NCBI GenBank assembly: GCA_947625305.1
Contig: CANQNW010000004.1
Location: 62,001 to 126,000 of the forward strand
From: Candidatus Gastranaerophilales bacterium
Lineage (GTDB): Bacteria; Cyanobacteriota; Vampirovibrionia; Gastranaerophilales; Gastranaerophilaceae
Direction of reading: 5' to 3'
Length of the DNA: 64,000 nt
Below are positions 50,791 to 59,719 of the stretch, piece by piece. The first letter of the stretch is position 1. Every line of letters starts with the position of its first letter. The notes under the pieces were generated by a model. It did not search any database, was not told where the DNA came from, and saw only the letters and a program-made list of their open reading frames with translations. The position numbers were made by a program, and so were the translations under genes.

Positions 50791-52119
50791 CTACCCGTTC
50801 AACCTGTCAGGAATAACATCAGACTCACATAATTGTTCATAAGTCTGCCTATTTATTATAATATCAGATTTTCCATTATTTACAAGTACTGCGGCAGGTT
50901 TTAACACTCTGTTATAATTAGTTGACATGGAATAGCCGTATGCTCCTGTATCATAGAAACAAATAACATCGCCTTCTTCAATTACGGGGAGCATAACATC
51001 TTTAGCAAGTATATCACCGGATTCACAGTGTTTGCCTGAAATTGTAACAAGTTCTTTTTCCGTTTCATCGGGTTTATTGGCGATTTCGACGGTGTATTCC
51101 GCTTGATAAAGACTGGGTCTGGGGTTATCTGACATCCCGCCGTCCACTGCCTGATATCTTCTTCCTTTTGGAACTTGTTTTGAACTGCCTGCAGTATATA
51201 ATGTCACTCCTGATGTACCTACGATACTTCTTCCGGGTTCAATATATACAATAGGTTTTTCTATTCCGTATTTTTCCGCATTAATATTAATTGAGTTTAT
51301 AATTGTTTCAGCTATTTCATATACGGAAACAGGCTTATCTTTTTCGGTATATTTAATGCCCAAGCCCCCGCCTAAATTAACCGTATTAAGAACAATTTCG
51401 AATTTATCTTTTATTCTTTTTATTTCTTTAAAAATAACTTCAACTTCGTCAAAATATACTTGTTTTTCAAAAATTTGAGAACCGATATGAGCATGAAGCC
51501 CTATTAATTTTAAATTTTTATATTCATCTTTTATAAGTTCAACTGCTTCATCTGTTTGAGTTAAATCGAACCCGAATTTTGAATCCAAATGCCCTGTCTG
51601 AATATATTCATGCGTATGACATTCAATTCCGGGGGTTATTCTTAAAAGAATGTTAATTTGCTTATCATTCGCTTGAGCAACATTATTTAAAAGTGCAAGT
51701 TCAAAGAAATTATCGCAAGAGATTGTATCTATACCAGATTTAACAGCCAGTTCCAGTTCTTCATAAGATTTATTATTTCCGTTAAATAAGGTTTTAGACA
51801 TATCAAAACCCGCACTGTATGCTGTATAAATTTCACCGCCCGAACATAAATCCAGCCCAAAGCCTTCTTGTGCCATTATTTTACAGATTGATTTTGTCAT
51901 AAATGCTTTAGCGGCAAACATCATTCTCATATTAGGGTAAGCTTTAAATGCGTCTTTATAACTTTTTGTCATGGAACGAATTGTTTCTTCATCAAATACA
52001 TATAGGGGAGTAGCATACTTATTAGCAAGCTCAATTAAATCACATCCGCCTATTTCTATATTTCCGTTATCATTAATCCTTGTTGTTACAGGTTTTATAT
52101 CTTGATTAGCTGTTTTCAT
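50791..52119 (-). CDS. lysA: Diaminopimelate decarboxylase
   Basis: PLP enzyme converting meso-diaminopimelate to L-lysine. The 442-residue protein has FAAKAFMTKSICK (PLP lysine, around residue 55), HIGSQIF, NLGGGLGIKYTE, EPGRSIVG and the C-terminal CESGDILA and GAYGYSM segments. The ATG at 52119 has AGAGGAGA directly upstream; the in-frame TTG at 52134 includes that ribosome site. First gene of the operon with cdaA. Confidence 0.96.
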   Translation of the reverse strand: MKTANQDIKPVTTRINDNGNIEIGGCDLIELANKYATPLYVFDEETIRSMTKSYKDAFKAYPNMRMMFAAKAFMTKSICKIMAQEGFGLDLCSGGEIYTAYSAGFDMSKTLFNGNNKSYEELELAVKSGIDTISCDNFFELALLNNVAQANDKQINILLRITPGIECHTHEYIQTGHLDSKFGFDLTQTDEAVELIKDEYKNLKLIGLHAHIGSQIFEKQVYFDEVEVIFKEIKRIKDKFEIVLNTVNLGGGLGIKYTEKDKPVSVYEIAETIINSININAEKYGIEKPIVYIEPGRSIVGTSGVTLYTAGSSKQVPKGRRYQAVDGGMSDNPRPSLYQAEYTVEIANKPDETEKELVTISGKHCESGDILAKDVMLPVIEEGDVICFYDTGAYGYSMSTNYNRVLKPAAVLVNNGKSDIIINRQTYEQLCESDVIPDRLNG

Positions 52120-52198
52120 ACTATCTCCTCTCAATATTCAATATTAACATAAAGATGATTTATCTTGATTAATCGGAAAAATGTATTAATATAAAATT

Positions 52199-52762
52199 AT
52201 GAAAAAGTTAATGCTGCCTATTTTAATTTGTCTTATATGTTTTGGCATAAGCGGGTTTGCCGACTCTGATTATGACTCTTTATATGACAATGCGGAAACT
52301 TTTAAATCAAAACTATATAATAATATAGACCCTTATCAGGATGAAGATACAATAAGATACGCATGGTCGCCGTATCCGCTCTTTAGAACTTCAGCCGATT
52401 TATTTTTTAAAGATATAACTATTCCCCCGGGATATTACCTTTTAACCCCCAGAAATTTAGGCGGGAAAGATTACATTTTATTTAAGCAGAACGGAAAAGT
52501 TGCATATATTATTCCTGCCGTAAAAAAGGAAGCGACCCCCCTAAACTTTTATGAGCCTAATACTCCTCAAATTAAAAAAACAGCATGGCAGAAATTTGCC
52601 TCGGGAGTAAGAAAAAAGTTTTATGATACGGCAAAAGATTCAGGAAGGTCAACTCCTCCAAAATCACTTATTAATGTTGAAGTTGAAATAAAATATATCA
52701 TCTTAACCCTTTATTACGGGGATGATAAATATACGGCGCTTTTCAAAAGAAGTCCTTACTGA
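52199..52762 (+). CDS. Secreted protein of unknown function
   Basis: A 187-residue protein with a signal peptide (KKLMLPILICLICFGISGFA, cut near residue 21). The mature part contains SPYPLFRTSADLFF, ITIPPGYYLLTPRNLGGKDYILFKQNGKVAYIIPAVK, then a basic stretch and a C-terminal beta-like region (INVEVEIKYIILTLYYG). I do not recognise it. The pattern G-Y-Y-L-L-T-P-R suggests a small beta-sandwich. No Shine-Dalgarno; a TATAAA lies within 10 bases of the ATG. Convergent with the zinc-ribbon gene (7-base overlap). Confidence 0.75.
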   Translation: MKKLMLPILICLICFGISGFADSDYDSLYDNAETFKSKLYNNIDPYQDEDTIRYAWSPYPLFRTSADLFFKDITIPPGYYLLTPRNLGGKDYILFKQNGKVAYIIPAVKKEATPLNFYEPNTPQIKKTAWQKFASGVRKKFYDTAKDSGRSTPPKSLINVEVEIKYIILTLYYGDDKYTALFKRSPY

Positions 52763-52971
52763 TTTTTCTTCTTCAGACGTTTTTTCCTGACAAGATAACC
52801 GCATTTACTGCATGCCAATATCTCACCCGTTGAATCTACGGGAAGAAAATTATGCTGACAGGTAACAACGTCTTCAAGCTCTGATTTATCAAGCCCGTCG
52901 GGTAATACGGGAGTATTATCCTTATTTGTAAGTTTTAAATATATTTTTACCAACTTTTCTATAATATACAT
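52756..52971 (-). CDS. Small zinc-ribbon protein
   Basis: A 71-residue protein with CQHNFLPVDSTGEILACSKCG near residues 38-58, giving Cys-x-His and Cys-x-x-Cys ligands of a zinc ribbon, and a basic tail (VRKKRLKKKNQ). The ATG shares bases with the upstream UbiA stop (TGATG), so it is coupled. Function unknown; RNA or DNA contact is plausible from the basic tail. Confidence 0.72.
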   Translation of the reverse strand: MYIIEKLVKIYLKLTNKDNTPVLPDGLDKSELEDVVTCQHNFLPVDSTGEILACSKCGYLVRKKRLKKKNQ

Positions 52972-53960
52972 CAGAATATATTATCCAAAACTATTGAAAC
53001 ACATAATACTATAGTAAACGAAACCAGAAGATTTTGCGCCGTTAAAAATTTAAAAAGGAAATTCCTTTGAATTTCAGGCATTTTTTCAGCTCTTTTTGCA
53101 CTTCCCATAAATATATTATACTTAATCGGTTCATCGGGATTTTTAATATGTGTATTCATAACATTTAAAAGCATAATGGCATTACATATAGTAATTAAAG
53201 GAAGTAAATACCATACCCCGAGTTTACCTGAAATTACCCAGAATAAAAGGTTAATATAGGGAATAAAAGAAAAAACACCGAGCAGGATTAAAGCATTTTT
53301 TTCGCTCCCCGACACTCTGCACAGAGTTATCTTTCTGTTTGTTGTGTCGTATTTATAATCAAGTAACATGTGATTATGTAAAATTCCCACAACTAATGCC
53401 CCTGTAGATATTGAAAGAATTAATATATCAAAAGAAAATCTGCCCGTCATAGCAAAAAACACACCCGAATACAATAAAGGCGAAAAAATAACGGCAACAA
53501 TTATCTCGCCAAGTCCAAGGCATCCCAAAATCGGATATAAAAGACATAAAATAACCGCAGGAATAATAACTAAGAGTATGTTAATACCCCACAAAAGATA
53601 AAAATAAAATCCTATAATAATTCCTATTAAAAATAATGTAAAACAAATCAAAATACACTGTTTTAAAGATAAATCGCCATTTATAAGAAAAGCACACTTA
53701 CCCTTTTGAAAATTAAAATCAGTTTTTAAACCTTTATCAATTTTTGATTTTTCTCTTACATAATCGGTAATATCGTCAAATAAGTTAGTCCCGAGATGAA
53801 CAATAACAATCCCGATAAGGGCAAGAATTCCTAAAAACACATTACCGCCAGATAAAAGTGCAAAAATAAAAGGGACTATCCACGACATAACAGATATCGG
53901 CACCGAATAACACCGAAGTGCCGCAGGTAAAACTGCAATAAATTTAGAAACATTCCCCAT
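52971..53960 (-). CDS. UbiA-family prenyltransferase (MenA-like)
   Basis: Membrane enzyme joining a polyprenyl chain to an aromatic or similar acceptor. The 329-residue protein has about nine membrane segments. The first Asp-rich motif is NLFDDITDYVRE near residues 59-70 and the second is LLDYKYDTTNRKITL near residues 198-212. Layout and length resemble MenA (menaquinone), but other quinone or lipid products are possible. No other menaquinone gene is visible here. Confidence 0.85.
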   Translation of the reverse strand: MGNVSKFIAVLPAALRCYSVPISVMSWIVPFIFALLSGGNVFLGILALIGIVIVHLGTNLFDDITDYVREKSKIDKGLKTDFNFQKGKCAFLINGDLSLKQCILICFTLFLIGIIIGFYFYLLWGINILLVIIPAVILCLLYPILGCLGLGEIIVAVIFSPLLYSGVFFAMTGRFSFDILILSISTGALVVGILHNHMLLDYKYDTTNRKITLCRVSGSEKNALILLGVFSFIPYINLLFWVISGKLGVWYLLPLITICNAIMLLNVMNTHIKNPDEPIKYNIFMGSAKRAEKMPEIQRNFLFKFLTAQNLLVSFTIVLCVSIVLDNIF

Positions 53961-54133
53961 AAATGCACAAACTCCACCAATATATTACAAGCATAACTCA
54001 AAAATATTCAAATTATATTAATTTTTGTTACAATTTATTTTAACATATAATTGAATTATAGATTTTATTAAAAAAACAATCATAAAACATGATAAAAAAA
54101 TTTTAAGAAAAAGTGTAAAAAGTACAAAAAACA

Positions 54134-54142
54134 TGATATAAT
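54134..54142 (+). promoter_or_regulatory. Extended -10 promoter upstream of the HEAT-repeat gene
   Basis: TGATATAAT is a perfect TGnTATAAT extended -10. A TGTAAA at 54114-54119 lies 17 bases upstream as a poor -35. It would start a transcript around 54149, about 250 bases before the HEAT gene. No other motif this good is seen in the 437-base gap 53961-54397. Confidence 0.6.
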
Positions 54143-54397
54143 GTTAAAACAAGGGACGAAAAAGTGTCCTAAGTACATTTAAAACCGAAACGGTCCCCCC
54201 CAACACACACAGAAAGCACACAATGCACAAAACAAAAAATGACAGACCATAGTATTATATACTTGGAAGGAAGTCAGAAATAAAAAAACAAAATGTTAAT
54301 ATTTTGTAAAAAACCAACAAAAAAAGTAAATTATTCGAAAAAAAAATTTTTTATATATTAGTGATAGTAAAGTAAGTAAATTTTTGTCGGAGGAAGA
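54143..54397 (+). other. Long untranslated leader or small RNA before the HEAT-repeat gene
   Basis: No gene on either strand. The region between the extended -10 promoter and the ATG contains short complementary elements: GGGAC near 54153 matches GTCCC near 54193, GGAC...GTCC hairpin at about 54154-54168, and ACCG-AAA-CGGT just before a C run (CCCCCCC) at about 54194. Further downstream AGTAT/ATACT can pair. This is consistent with a structured 5' UTR or an ncRNA, but no known class is recognised. A strong GGAGGAAG ribosome site precedes the ATG. Confidence 0.4.
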
Positions 54398-55246
54398 ATG
54401 ACAATAAGTGTGAACTCTAGAAAGAAACAAGCAAAGAAAACTTTTGACGAACTATTAAATGACTTAAGAACAAGCAATTCCGAAAAAGTTAGATATAATG
54501 CTGCAAGAGTACTCGGAGAAATGGGCGATGCAAACGCAGTAGAACCATTAATTGATGTACTTAAAAATGACAGAAACGGTTCTGTTCGTTTATATGCAGC
54601 ACGAGCTTTAGGTGAATTAGGCGAAGTCAGCGCAACAATTCCGTTAATTGAATCATTGCGTGAGGACAGAAACGTTGATGTTCGTGTTCGTGCGGCAAGA
54701 GCTTTAGGCCGTTTAGGCGGAAGAGAAGTTGTTGAACCGCTTGTTGAAGCTTTAAATGATGAAAATCCTCAAGTTTGTATTACGGCAACAGATGCGTTAA
54801 TTGAAATCGGCGATGTTGCAACTGATGCATTAATTGAATCATTAGACAGCGAAAAAGTAAATGTAAGATGCGATGCAACAAGAGCACTGGGCGAAATCGG
54901 AAATCCGAAAGCAGTTGATAACATTATTAAAATGCTTAAAGATGAATGGGTAAATGTTAGAATTTATGCTGTTACTTCTTTAGGTAAACTTAATGACACC
55001 AAAGCTGTTCCTTCATTAATTGAAGTTATGCAGAATGAAAAAGAAAACGATTTAGTAAGAGCAGGTGCAGCAGCTGCACTTGGTGTACTTCGTGACCAAA
55101 GAGCTTTACTTCCGTTAAGAGAATTAATTGTTAAAGCTGAAGAACTCGGTGAACTTGAAGATACAGCTCTTAAATCTTTCAAAAAGATTATGGCTGCTAA
55201 CTGGAAACCGGTTAATGAAGTTCAAGCAAAAAAAGTCGGTGTATAA
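54398..55246 (+). CDS. HEAT-repeat (PBS lyase-like) protein
   Basis: A 282-residue protein built of about seven HEAT repeats of about 31 residues, each with the pattern VR-A-ARALGELG...A-V-x-P-L-I-x-x-L-x (for example LYAARALGELGEVSATIPLIESL, VRAARALGRLGGREVVEPLVEAL). Such repeats are common in cyanobacterial phycobilisome lyases and also in general binding scaffolds; without phycobilisomes the latter is likely. No signal peptide. Strong ribosome site and an isolated transcription unit with its own terminator suggest good expression. Confidence 0.92.
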   Translation: MTISVNSRKKQAKKTFDELLNDLRTSNSEKVRYNAARVLGEMGDANAVEPLIDVLKNDRNGSVRLYAARALGELGEVSATIPLIESLREDRNVDVRVRAARALGRLGGREVVEPLVEALNDENPQVCITATDALIEIGDVATDALIESLDSEKVNVRCDATRALGEIGNPKAVDNIIKMLKDEWVNVRIYAVTSLGKLNDTKAVPSLIEVMQNEKENDLVRAGAAAALGVLRDQRALLPLRELIVKAEELGELEDTALKSFKKIMAANWKPVNEVQAKKVGV

Positions 55247-55261
55247 CGATTTTTAAAATTT

Positions 55262-55291
55262 AAAAAAAGAGCCTTCTCAGGCTCTTTTTTT
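55262..55291 (+). terminator. Intrinsic terminator after the HEAT-repeat gene
   Basis: GAGCC-TTCTCA-GGCTC, flanked by an A tract and seven Ts, so the stem can extend with A/T pairs. It lies 15 bases after the stop codon. Confidence 0.9.
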
Positions 55292-55350
55292 GTGTTAATA
55301 AATGTCCTTTTTTTGACATTAACCTTTGTTTTATTTAAAGTTATATTGTC

Positions 55351-55456
55351 CGAGTAAATTTTTACGATAAGCCGAAGGTTTGAGTAAAAATTTGCGAGTG
55401 GCATATTGAAAAGGTAAGCAACTTTACGGTTGCGAGGAGCAAGCGTAATGTTGCGA
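55351..55456. repeat. Cluster of inverted and direct repeats upstream of lptB
   Basis: AAATTTTTAC (55356-55365) pairs exactly with GTAAAAATTT (55384-55393). GCAAC-TTTACG-GTTGC forms a hairpin at 55418-55433. GTTGCGA occurs twice (55429-55435 and 55450-55456), and GCAA/TTGC pairs at 55439-55454. The stretch is richer in G and C than neighbouring intergenic DNA. It may be a dispersed palindromic repeat or a structured lptB leader. No second copy in this window was seen. Confidence 0.5.
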
Positions 55457-55488
55457 CACTAGATTAAATATGGATAAGGGTTAGTGTT

Positions 55489-56211
55489 ATGAAAATAAGA
55501 ACTGAAAATTTAGTAAAAATATATAATGACAGAACTGTTGTTAATAATATTTCTTTAGAAGTTAATAAAGGTGAAGTTGTAGGGCTGTTAGGACCGAATG
55601 GAGCGGGTAAAACAACTACTTTTTATATGGTTGTCGGGTTAATCAGACCCAATTCGGGTAAAATTTTTATAGATGATACAGATTTAACCTCAATGACAAT
55701 GGATAAAAGAGCAAAACAAGGAATAGGCTATCTTCCGCAGGAGGCTTCTATTTTCAGAAAACTCTCGGTTGAAGATAATATAAAACTCGTACTTGAATTA
55801 AATGATAAGCTTTCTAAAGACGAAAAAGCAAAAAAACTGGAAGAATTACTTGATGAATTCAGAATTAAAAAATTAAGAGATACAATGGCGGTATCACTTT
55901 CGGGAGGTGAAAGAAGAAGGGTAGAAATTGCAAGAGCCTTAGCTGCAAGTCCTGAATTTATCCTGCTGGATGAACCTTTTGCAGGTATTGACCCTATTGC
56001 TATCGGCGAGATTAAAGATAACATTAAACTTTTATCCGATAGAGGTCTTGGTGTTTTAATTACCGACCATAACCCTAAAGCTACTTTATCAATTACAGAT
56101 AGAGCCTATGTCATATTTGACGGCAAAATCCAAATAGAAGGTTCCCGTGATGAAATTGCAAATGATGAAGTTGCTAAACAATTTTATTTAGGAAAGGATT
56201 TCTCTTTATAA
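55489..56211 (+). CDS. lptB: LPS export ABC transporter ATP-binding protein
   Basis: Cytoplasmic ATPase of the LptB2FG machine that extracts lipopolysaccharide from the inner membrane. The 240-residue protein has Walker A GPNGAGKTTT near residue 35, YLPQEASIFRKLSVEDN (the LptB Q-loop region), ABC signature SLSGGERRRVEIARAL, Walker B FILLDEPFAGIDP and the switch HisDHNPKATL. The wording Y-L-P-Q-E-A-S-I-F is characteristic of LptB. The stop overlaps the lptF start. Confidence 0.95.
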   Translation: MKIRTENLVKIYNDRTVVNNISLEVNKGEVVGLLGPNGAGKTTTFYMVVGLIRPNSGKIFIDDTDLTSMTMDKRAKQGIGYLPQEASIFRKLSVEDNIKLVLELNDKLSKDEKAKKLEELLDEFRIKKLRDTMAVSLSGGERRRVEIARALAASPEFILLDEPFAGIDPIAIGEIKDNIKLLSDRGLGVLITDHNPKATLSITDRAYVIFDGKIQIEGSRDEIANDEVAKQFYLGKDFSL

Positions 56212-57314
56212 TGAAAATAAAATTACTGGATAAATATATTTGGTGGCAGATTTTCCTTTCTTGCTTTGCTTGTATATTTATTTTTATGATTGTATGGATA
56301 ATGCCTGAAATCCTCTTAAGAACTGTACAATTGGCAATAAGCGGAGTTATTTCATACAAAACAGCAGCTTATATAATACTGTGTGAACTTCCTAAAGTTT
56401 TAAATATTGCGTTGCCTGTAGGTATGCTCCTTGGCTCAATTATAACATTTGATAAAATGAGTAAAGATTTTGAAATCAGCATTATGCGAAGTACGGGAAT
56501 TTCATTTTTCAGGATTATATCTTCTGCCATTATTATCAGTTTAGTCGCAACATTATTTACTTTCATTGTAGAAGATAAATTATTACCTGTTTCATCCGTA
56601 AAAATAAAAAAAATCAAACAAGATAGAAGATCTTCACAATTTGTATTCCCCGTAAAAAATAAAGATGATTCAATGAATAAAATTATTATTGTATCTAAAT
56701 TTGATGAAAATAATATTAAAGATGTTATTGTTTTAAATTTCTATGACGAATATAACAAAGGCTCAAGTTTATTATCAAGTATAATAATTTCCGATTATGT
56801 AAAATATGACCATAAAACTTGGACTATTAACAGCGGAAAAAAATACCTTATTACAGAAGAAGGTATTTTTAACAAAATTGATGAAATTCAAAACCTTCCT
56901 GTTCTTGACGGATTAAGCGCTACTAATGCTTATAAAATAATGAAATATTCCATTTATAGAGACAGGGAACTTACAAATTCTCAAATATCCGAGTATATAA
57001 AACTCTTAAAACAGGAAAATATGGACGATGAATACAGATTTATGCTTAATAAATATATTCAAAGATATACTCATTCATTTATGTGTATAATATTTACAAT
57101 TCTGGGGTGTCTGCTTGGTTTTTCAAAACCTCGGGAACAAAAATTTATCGGAATGCTAATCGCTGTAGGTGTTATTTTTGGTTATTATATAACCATTCCT
57201 TTCTTTGACATGCTTGCGGAAAAAGCCGTTCTTTCACCATGGATTACCTCTATGATAGCACCTGTATTATCAGTAATATTGATTATTGGTCTTAAAAAAG
57301 CAAAGGATTTATAA
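56211..57314 (+). CDS. LptF/LptG-family permease
   Basis: Membrane permease (YjgP/YjgQ family) of the LPS exporter, 367 residues. Two N-terminal membrane segments, LLDKYIWWQIFLSCFA, then ALPVGMLLGSIITFDKMSKDFEI; a periplasmic beta-jellyroll (about 125-260); and three C-terminal segments starting near residue 285 with HSFMCIIFTILGCLLG. Only one such gene is present here, so it may form a homodimer with a single LptFG, as in cyanobacteria, or a partner lies elsewhere. Overlaps lptB (shared ATGA). Confidence 0.92.
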   Translation: MKIKLLDKYIWWQIFLSCFACIFIFMIVWIMPEILLRTVQLAISGVISYKTAAYIILCELPKVLNIALPVGMLLGSIITFDKMSKDFEISIMRSTGISFFRIISSAIIISLVATLFTFIVEDKLLPVSSVKIKKIKQDRRSSQFVFPVKNKDDSMNKIIIVSKFDENNIKDVIVLNFYDEYNKGSSLLSSIIISDYVKYDHKTWTINSGKKYLITEEGIFNKIDEIQNLPVLDGLSATNAYKIMKYSIYRDRELTNSQISEYIKLLKQENMDDEYRFMLNKYIQRYTHSFMCIIFTILGCLLGFSKPREQKFIGMLIAVGVIFGYYITIPFFDMLAEKAVLSPWITSMIAPVLSVILIIGLKKAKDL

Positions 57315-58135
57315 TGATTAAAAACTTTTTTAAACTCTTTTTTATTTTATTTGTTTATTTATTACTTATCAACATTCCGAATTATGCCTGGGCGAAAAAC
57401 AACCTTTACCGTATTGTTGAAGATCCTGAAGGTGTTTATATTGTTGAAATTAATACAACAAAAGCAAAAGACAGGCTGATGCCATACTACGTTGACGGTT
57501 TAAAAACCAATCTTGAAGTATATAAAGAGACTAATGCAATTCTAGCCGTTAATGCAGGGTTCTTTGACCCTAAAAATCAAAAAACGGTTTCTTATGTAAC
57601 TATTAATAATAATTTAGTCTTATCCCCTGAAAATAATGAAAATTTAATGAATAATAAAGCACTTTCTCCATACATGAGCAAAATTTTAAATCGCTCGGAA
57701 TTTAGAATTCTTGAAGACGCAAACGGCAGATTGATTTACGATATTGCACTTCATGATGATAAACCAAAAGAAGGTTATAAAATAAAACATGCTATTCAGG
57801 CAGGCCCTATGTTATTTCCTGATTTAAGACTTGAAGAAGAATTTTTTATCCTTATGAAAGACGGCAAAATAATAAGCGAATCTGCATCTTCTCTGCATAA
57901 ATATGCAAGAACTGCTATCGGAATAAAAGATAACAACGTATATTTATTTATTATTACAACAAAAACTCCCATGACTTTAAAAGAAGTAAGCGAACTTACA
58001 AGAAGATGGGGTATGGAAAAAGCAATGGCATTTGATGGCGGAGGTTCAACTTCTTTTAATTCAAAGGAATTAAATATTATATCAGAAAAAGACAATCAAG
58101 CCAGAAAACTAAAATCCTTCTTAATTTTAAAGTGA
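57314..58135 (+). CDS. Secreted phosphodiester glycosidase (NAGPA) domain protein
   Basis: Periplasmic or surface protein of 273 residues with an N-terminal hydrophobic signal or anchor (5-26). The NAGPA domain shows [40 protein letters not shown] and [11 protein letters not shown]. The family removes GlcNAc from phosphodiester-linked sugars in animals; bacterial versions are linked to envelope polysaccharides. Its coupling to lptBF suggests a role in LPS or surface glycan processing. Overlaps the aroQ 3' end by 9 bases. Confidence 0.9.
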   Translation: MIKNFFKLFFILFVYLLLINIPNYAWAKNNLYRIVEDPEGVYIVEINTTKAKDRLMPYYVDGLKTNLEVYKETNAILAVNAGFFDPKNQKTVSYVTINNNLVLSPENNENLMNNKALSPYMSKILNRSEFRILEDANGRLIYDIALHDDKPKEGYKIKHAIQAGPMLFPDLRLEEEFFILMKDGKIISESASSLHKYARTAIGIKDNNVYLFIITTKTPMTLKEVSELTRRWGMEKAMAFDGGGSTSFNSKELNIISEKDNQARKLKSFLILK

Positions 58136-58564
58136 TTTAAGATAATCAACCAAGGCAATTAAACCTAATTTATAACTGTTTGCCCCAAACCCCGTAATTT
58201 GCCCTAAGCATGCCGGTGCGGTTAAAGATATTTTTCTAAAATCTTCTCTTGTATGGATATTGGATAAATGTATTTCAACAGTGGGAACCATTACAGCTAA
58301 AAGCGCATCTCTTATCGCTACACTTGTATGAGTATATGCGGCAGGATTAATCACAATTCCGTCAAAATTGCCTTTAGCCTCTTGAATTTTACTTACAATT
58401 TCGCCTTCAATGTTGCTTTGATAAAAACCTATTTCAACATTTAATTTTTTAGTTTCTTGTAAAATAAATTCTTCAATATCCTTAAGAGTTTTAGTCCCGT
58501 ATTTATCGGGTTCTCTTGTCCCGAGCATATTTAAGTTTGGTCCGTTTATAACAAGTATTTTCAT
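58127..58564 (-). CDS. aroQ: 3-dehydroquinate dehydratase, type II
   Basis: Third step of the shikimate pathway. The 145-residue protein begins [21 protein letters not shown] (catalytic Tyr), then [35 protein letters not shown] (catalytic His and Asn), and [14 protein letters not shown]. Length is normal for the type II dodecamer. The start shares ATGA with the dxr stop. Confidence 0.96.
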   Translation of the reverse strand: MKILVINGPNLNMLGTREPDKYGTKTLKDIEEFILQETKKLNVEIGFYQSNIEGEIVSKIQEAKGNFDGIVINPAAYTHTSVAIRDALLAVMVPTVEIHLSNIHTREDFRKISLTAPACLGQITGFGANSYKLGLIALVDYLKSL

Positions 58565-59718
58565 ATCTGCCTCATATTATTAATTTTGTCCCGTGTAATT
58601 TTTCTTATCTTTTCATCTTCAAAAAGAATTTGCTCTAAAGAAGGATTTTGTATCGGTTGATAATTATCATAAACCGATTTTGTTATTTTATAAATATCAA
58701 GAAATTTAATTTTCTTTTCAAGAAAAGCAAAAACGGCTTCTTCGTTTGCTGCATTCAGGCAAGCTGTTGCGGTACCGCCTGTTTTGCCTGCTTTAATTGC
58801 AAGAGCCAGCGAGGGAAACTTTATTAAATCAGGCTCATAAAATTCAAGTTTTGAAGCTTTTATAAAATCAAAACTTTCTGTTTCAACCCCTAATGTTCTT
58901 TCAGGATATGTAAGCGCATATTGAATGGGAATATGCATACTTGGTATTCCTATCTGAGCAATTATACTCCCATCAACATATTCAACCGCACTATGAATGT
59001 AGCTTTGAGGGTGAACAACAACTTTTATATCATCATAATCAATATTAAATAGATGATGAGCCTCAATAACTTCAAGCCCCTTATTCATTAAAGTGGCGGA
59101 ATCAACAGTTATTTTTTTTCCCATTTTCCATCTTGGGTGAGCTAATGCCTCTGATAAATCCGCATTTTCCATCTCTTCAAGAGTTGAATTTCTAAACGGC
59201 CCGCCTGATGATGTAATAATTAAACGATTTACTTCACTTCTATGGGAAAGACATTGAAAAATTGCACTATGTTCGCTGTCAACGGGAAGAATTTTTACAT
59301 TATTTTCTTTAGCAAGCTTCATAACTATATCACCTGCAATAACAAGAGTTTCTTTATTTGCAAGTGCTATATCTTTTTTATTTTTTATTGCGGTTATTGT
59401 CGGTTTTAATCCGATTTTCCCCGATACAGCAACAAGCAACAAATCTATTTCTTTTAATGATGCGATTTCATTTAATCCCTCATCGCCAAAAGCAATATTT
59501 ATATTGCTAAAAGTATTTTTTAAAATTTGTGCAGACTCTTTTGATGCACTACAAACCCATTTTGGTGAATATTTTTTTATTTGTTCCGTCAATAAAGCGG
59601 TATTATTACCTGCAGATAATGCAATAACATTAAACTTATCACTCAGCTTATCTATAACCTGCAATGCCTGAGTACCTATTGAGCCTGTTGAACCTAAAAT
59701 TGCTATATTCTTTTTCAT
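58561..59718 (-). CDS. dxr: 1-deoxy-D-xylulose-5-phosphate reductoisomerase
   Basis: Second step of the MEP isoprenoid pathway, NADPH-dependent. The 385-residue protein has [48 protein letters not shown] and the [31 protein letters not shown] metal/substrate block. I choose the ATG at 59718 right after the manC stop; an in-frame ATG at 59733 would add five residues. In an operon between manC and aroQ, so isoprenoid, aromatic and mannose-nucleotide steps are co-transcribed. Confidence 0.95.
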   Translation of the reverse strand: MKKNIAILGSTGSIGTQALQVIDKLSDKFNVIALSAGNNTALLTEQIKKYSPKWVCSASKESAQILKNTFSNINIAFGDEGLNEIASLKEIDLLLVAVSGKIGLKPTITAIKNKKDIALANKETLVIAGDIVMKLAKENNVKILPVDSEHSAIFQCLSHRSEVNRLIITSSGGPFRNSTLEEMENADLSEALAHPRWKMGKKITVDSATLMNKGLEVIEAHHLFNIDYDDIKVVVHPQSYIHSAVEYVDGSIIAQIGIPSMHIPIQYALTYPERTLGVETESFDFIKASKLEFYEPDLIKFPSLALAIKAGKTGGTATACLNAANEEAVFAFLEKKIKFLDIYKITKSVYDNYQPIQNPSLEQILFEDEKIRKITRDKINNMRQI

Positions 59719-59719
59719 T

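Noticed and set aside
55322-55460. tRNA-like or known ncRNA in the repeat-rich spacer
   Set aside because: No acceptor-stem pairing, CCA or T-loop motif; only short hairpins.
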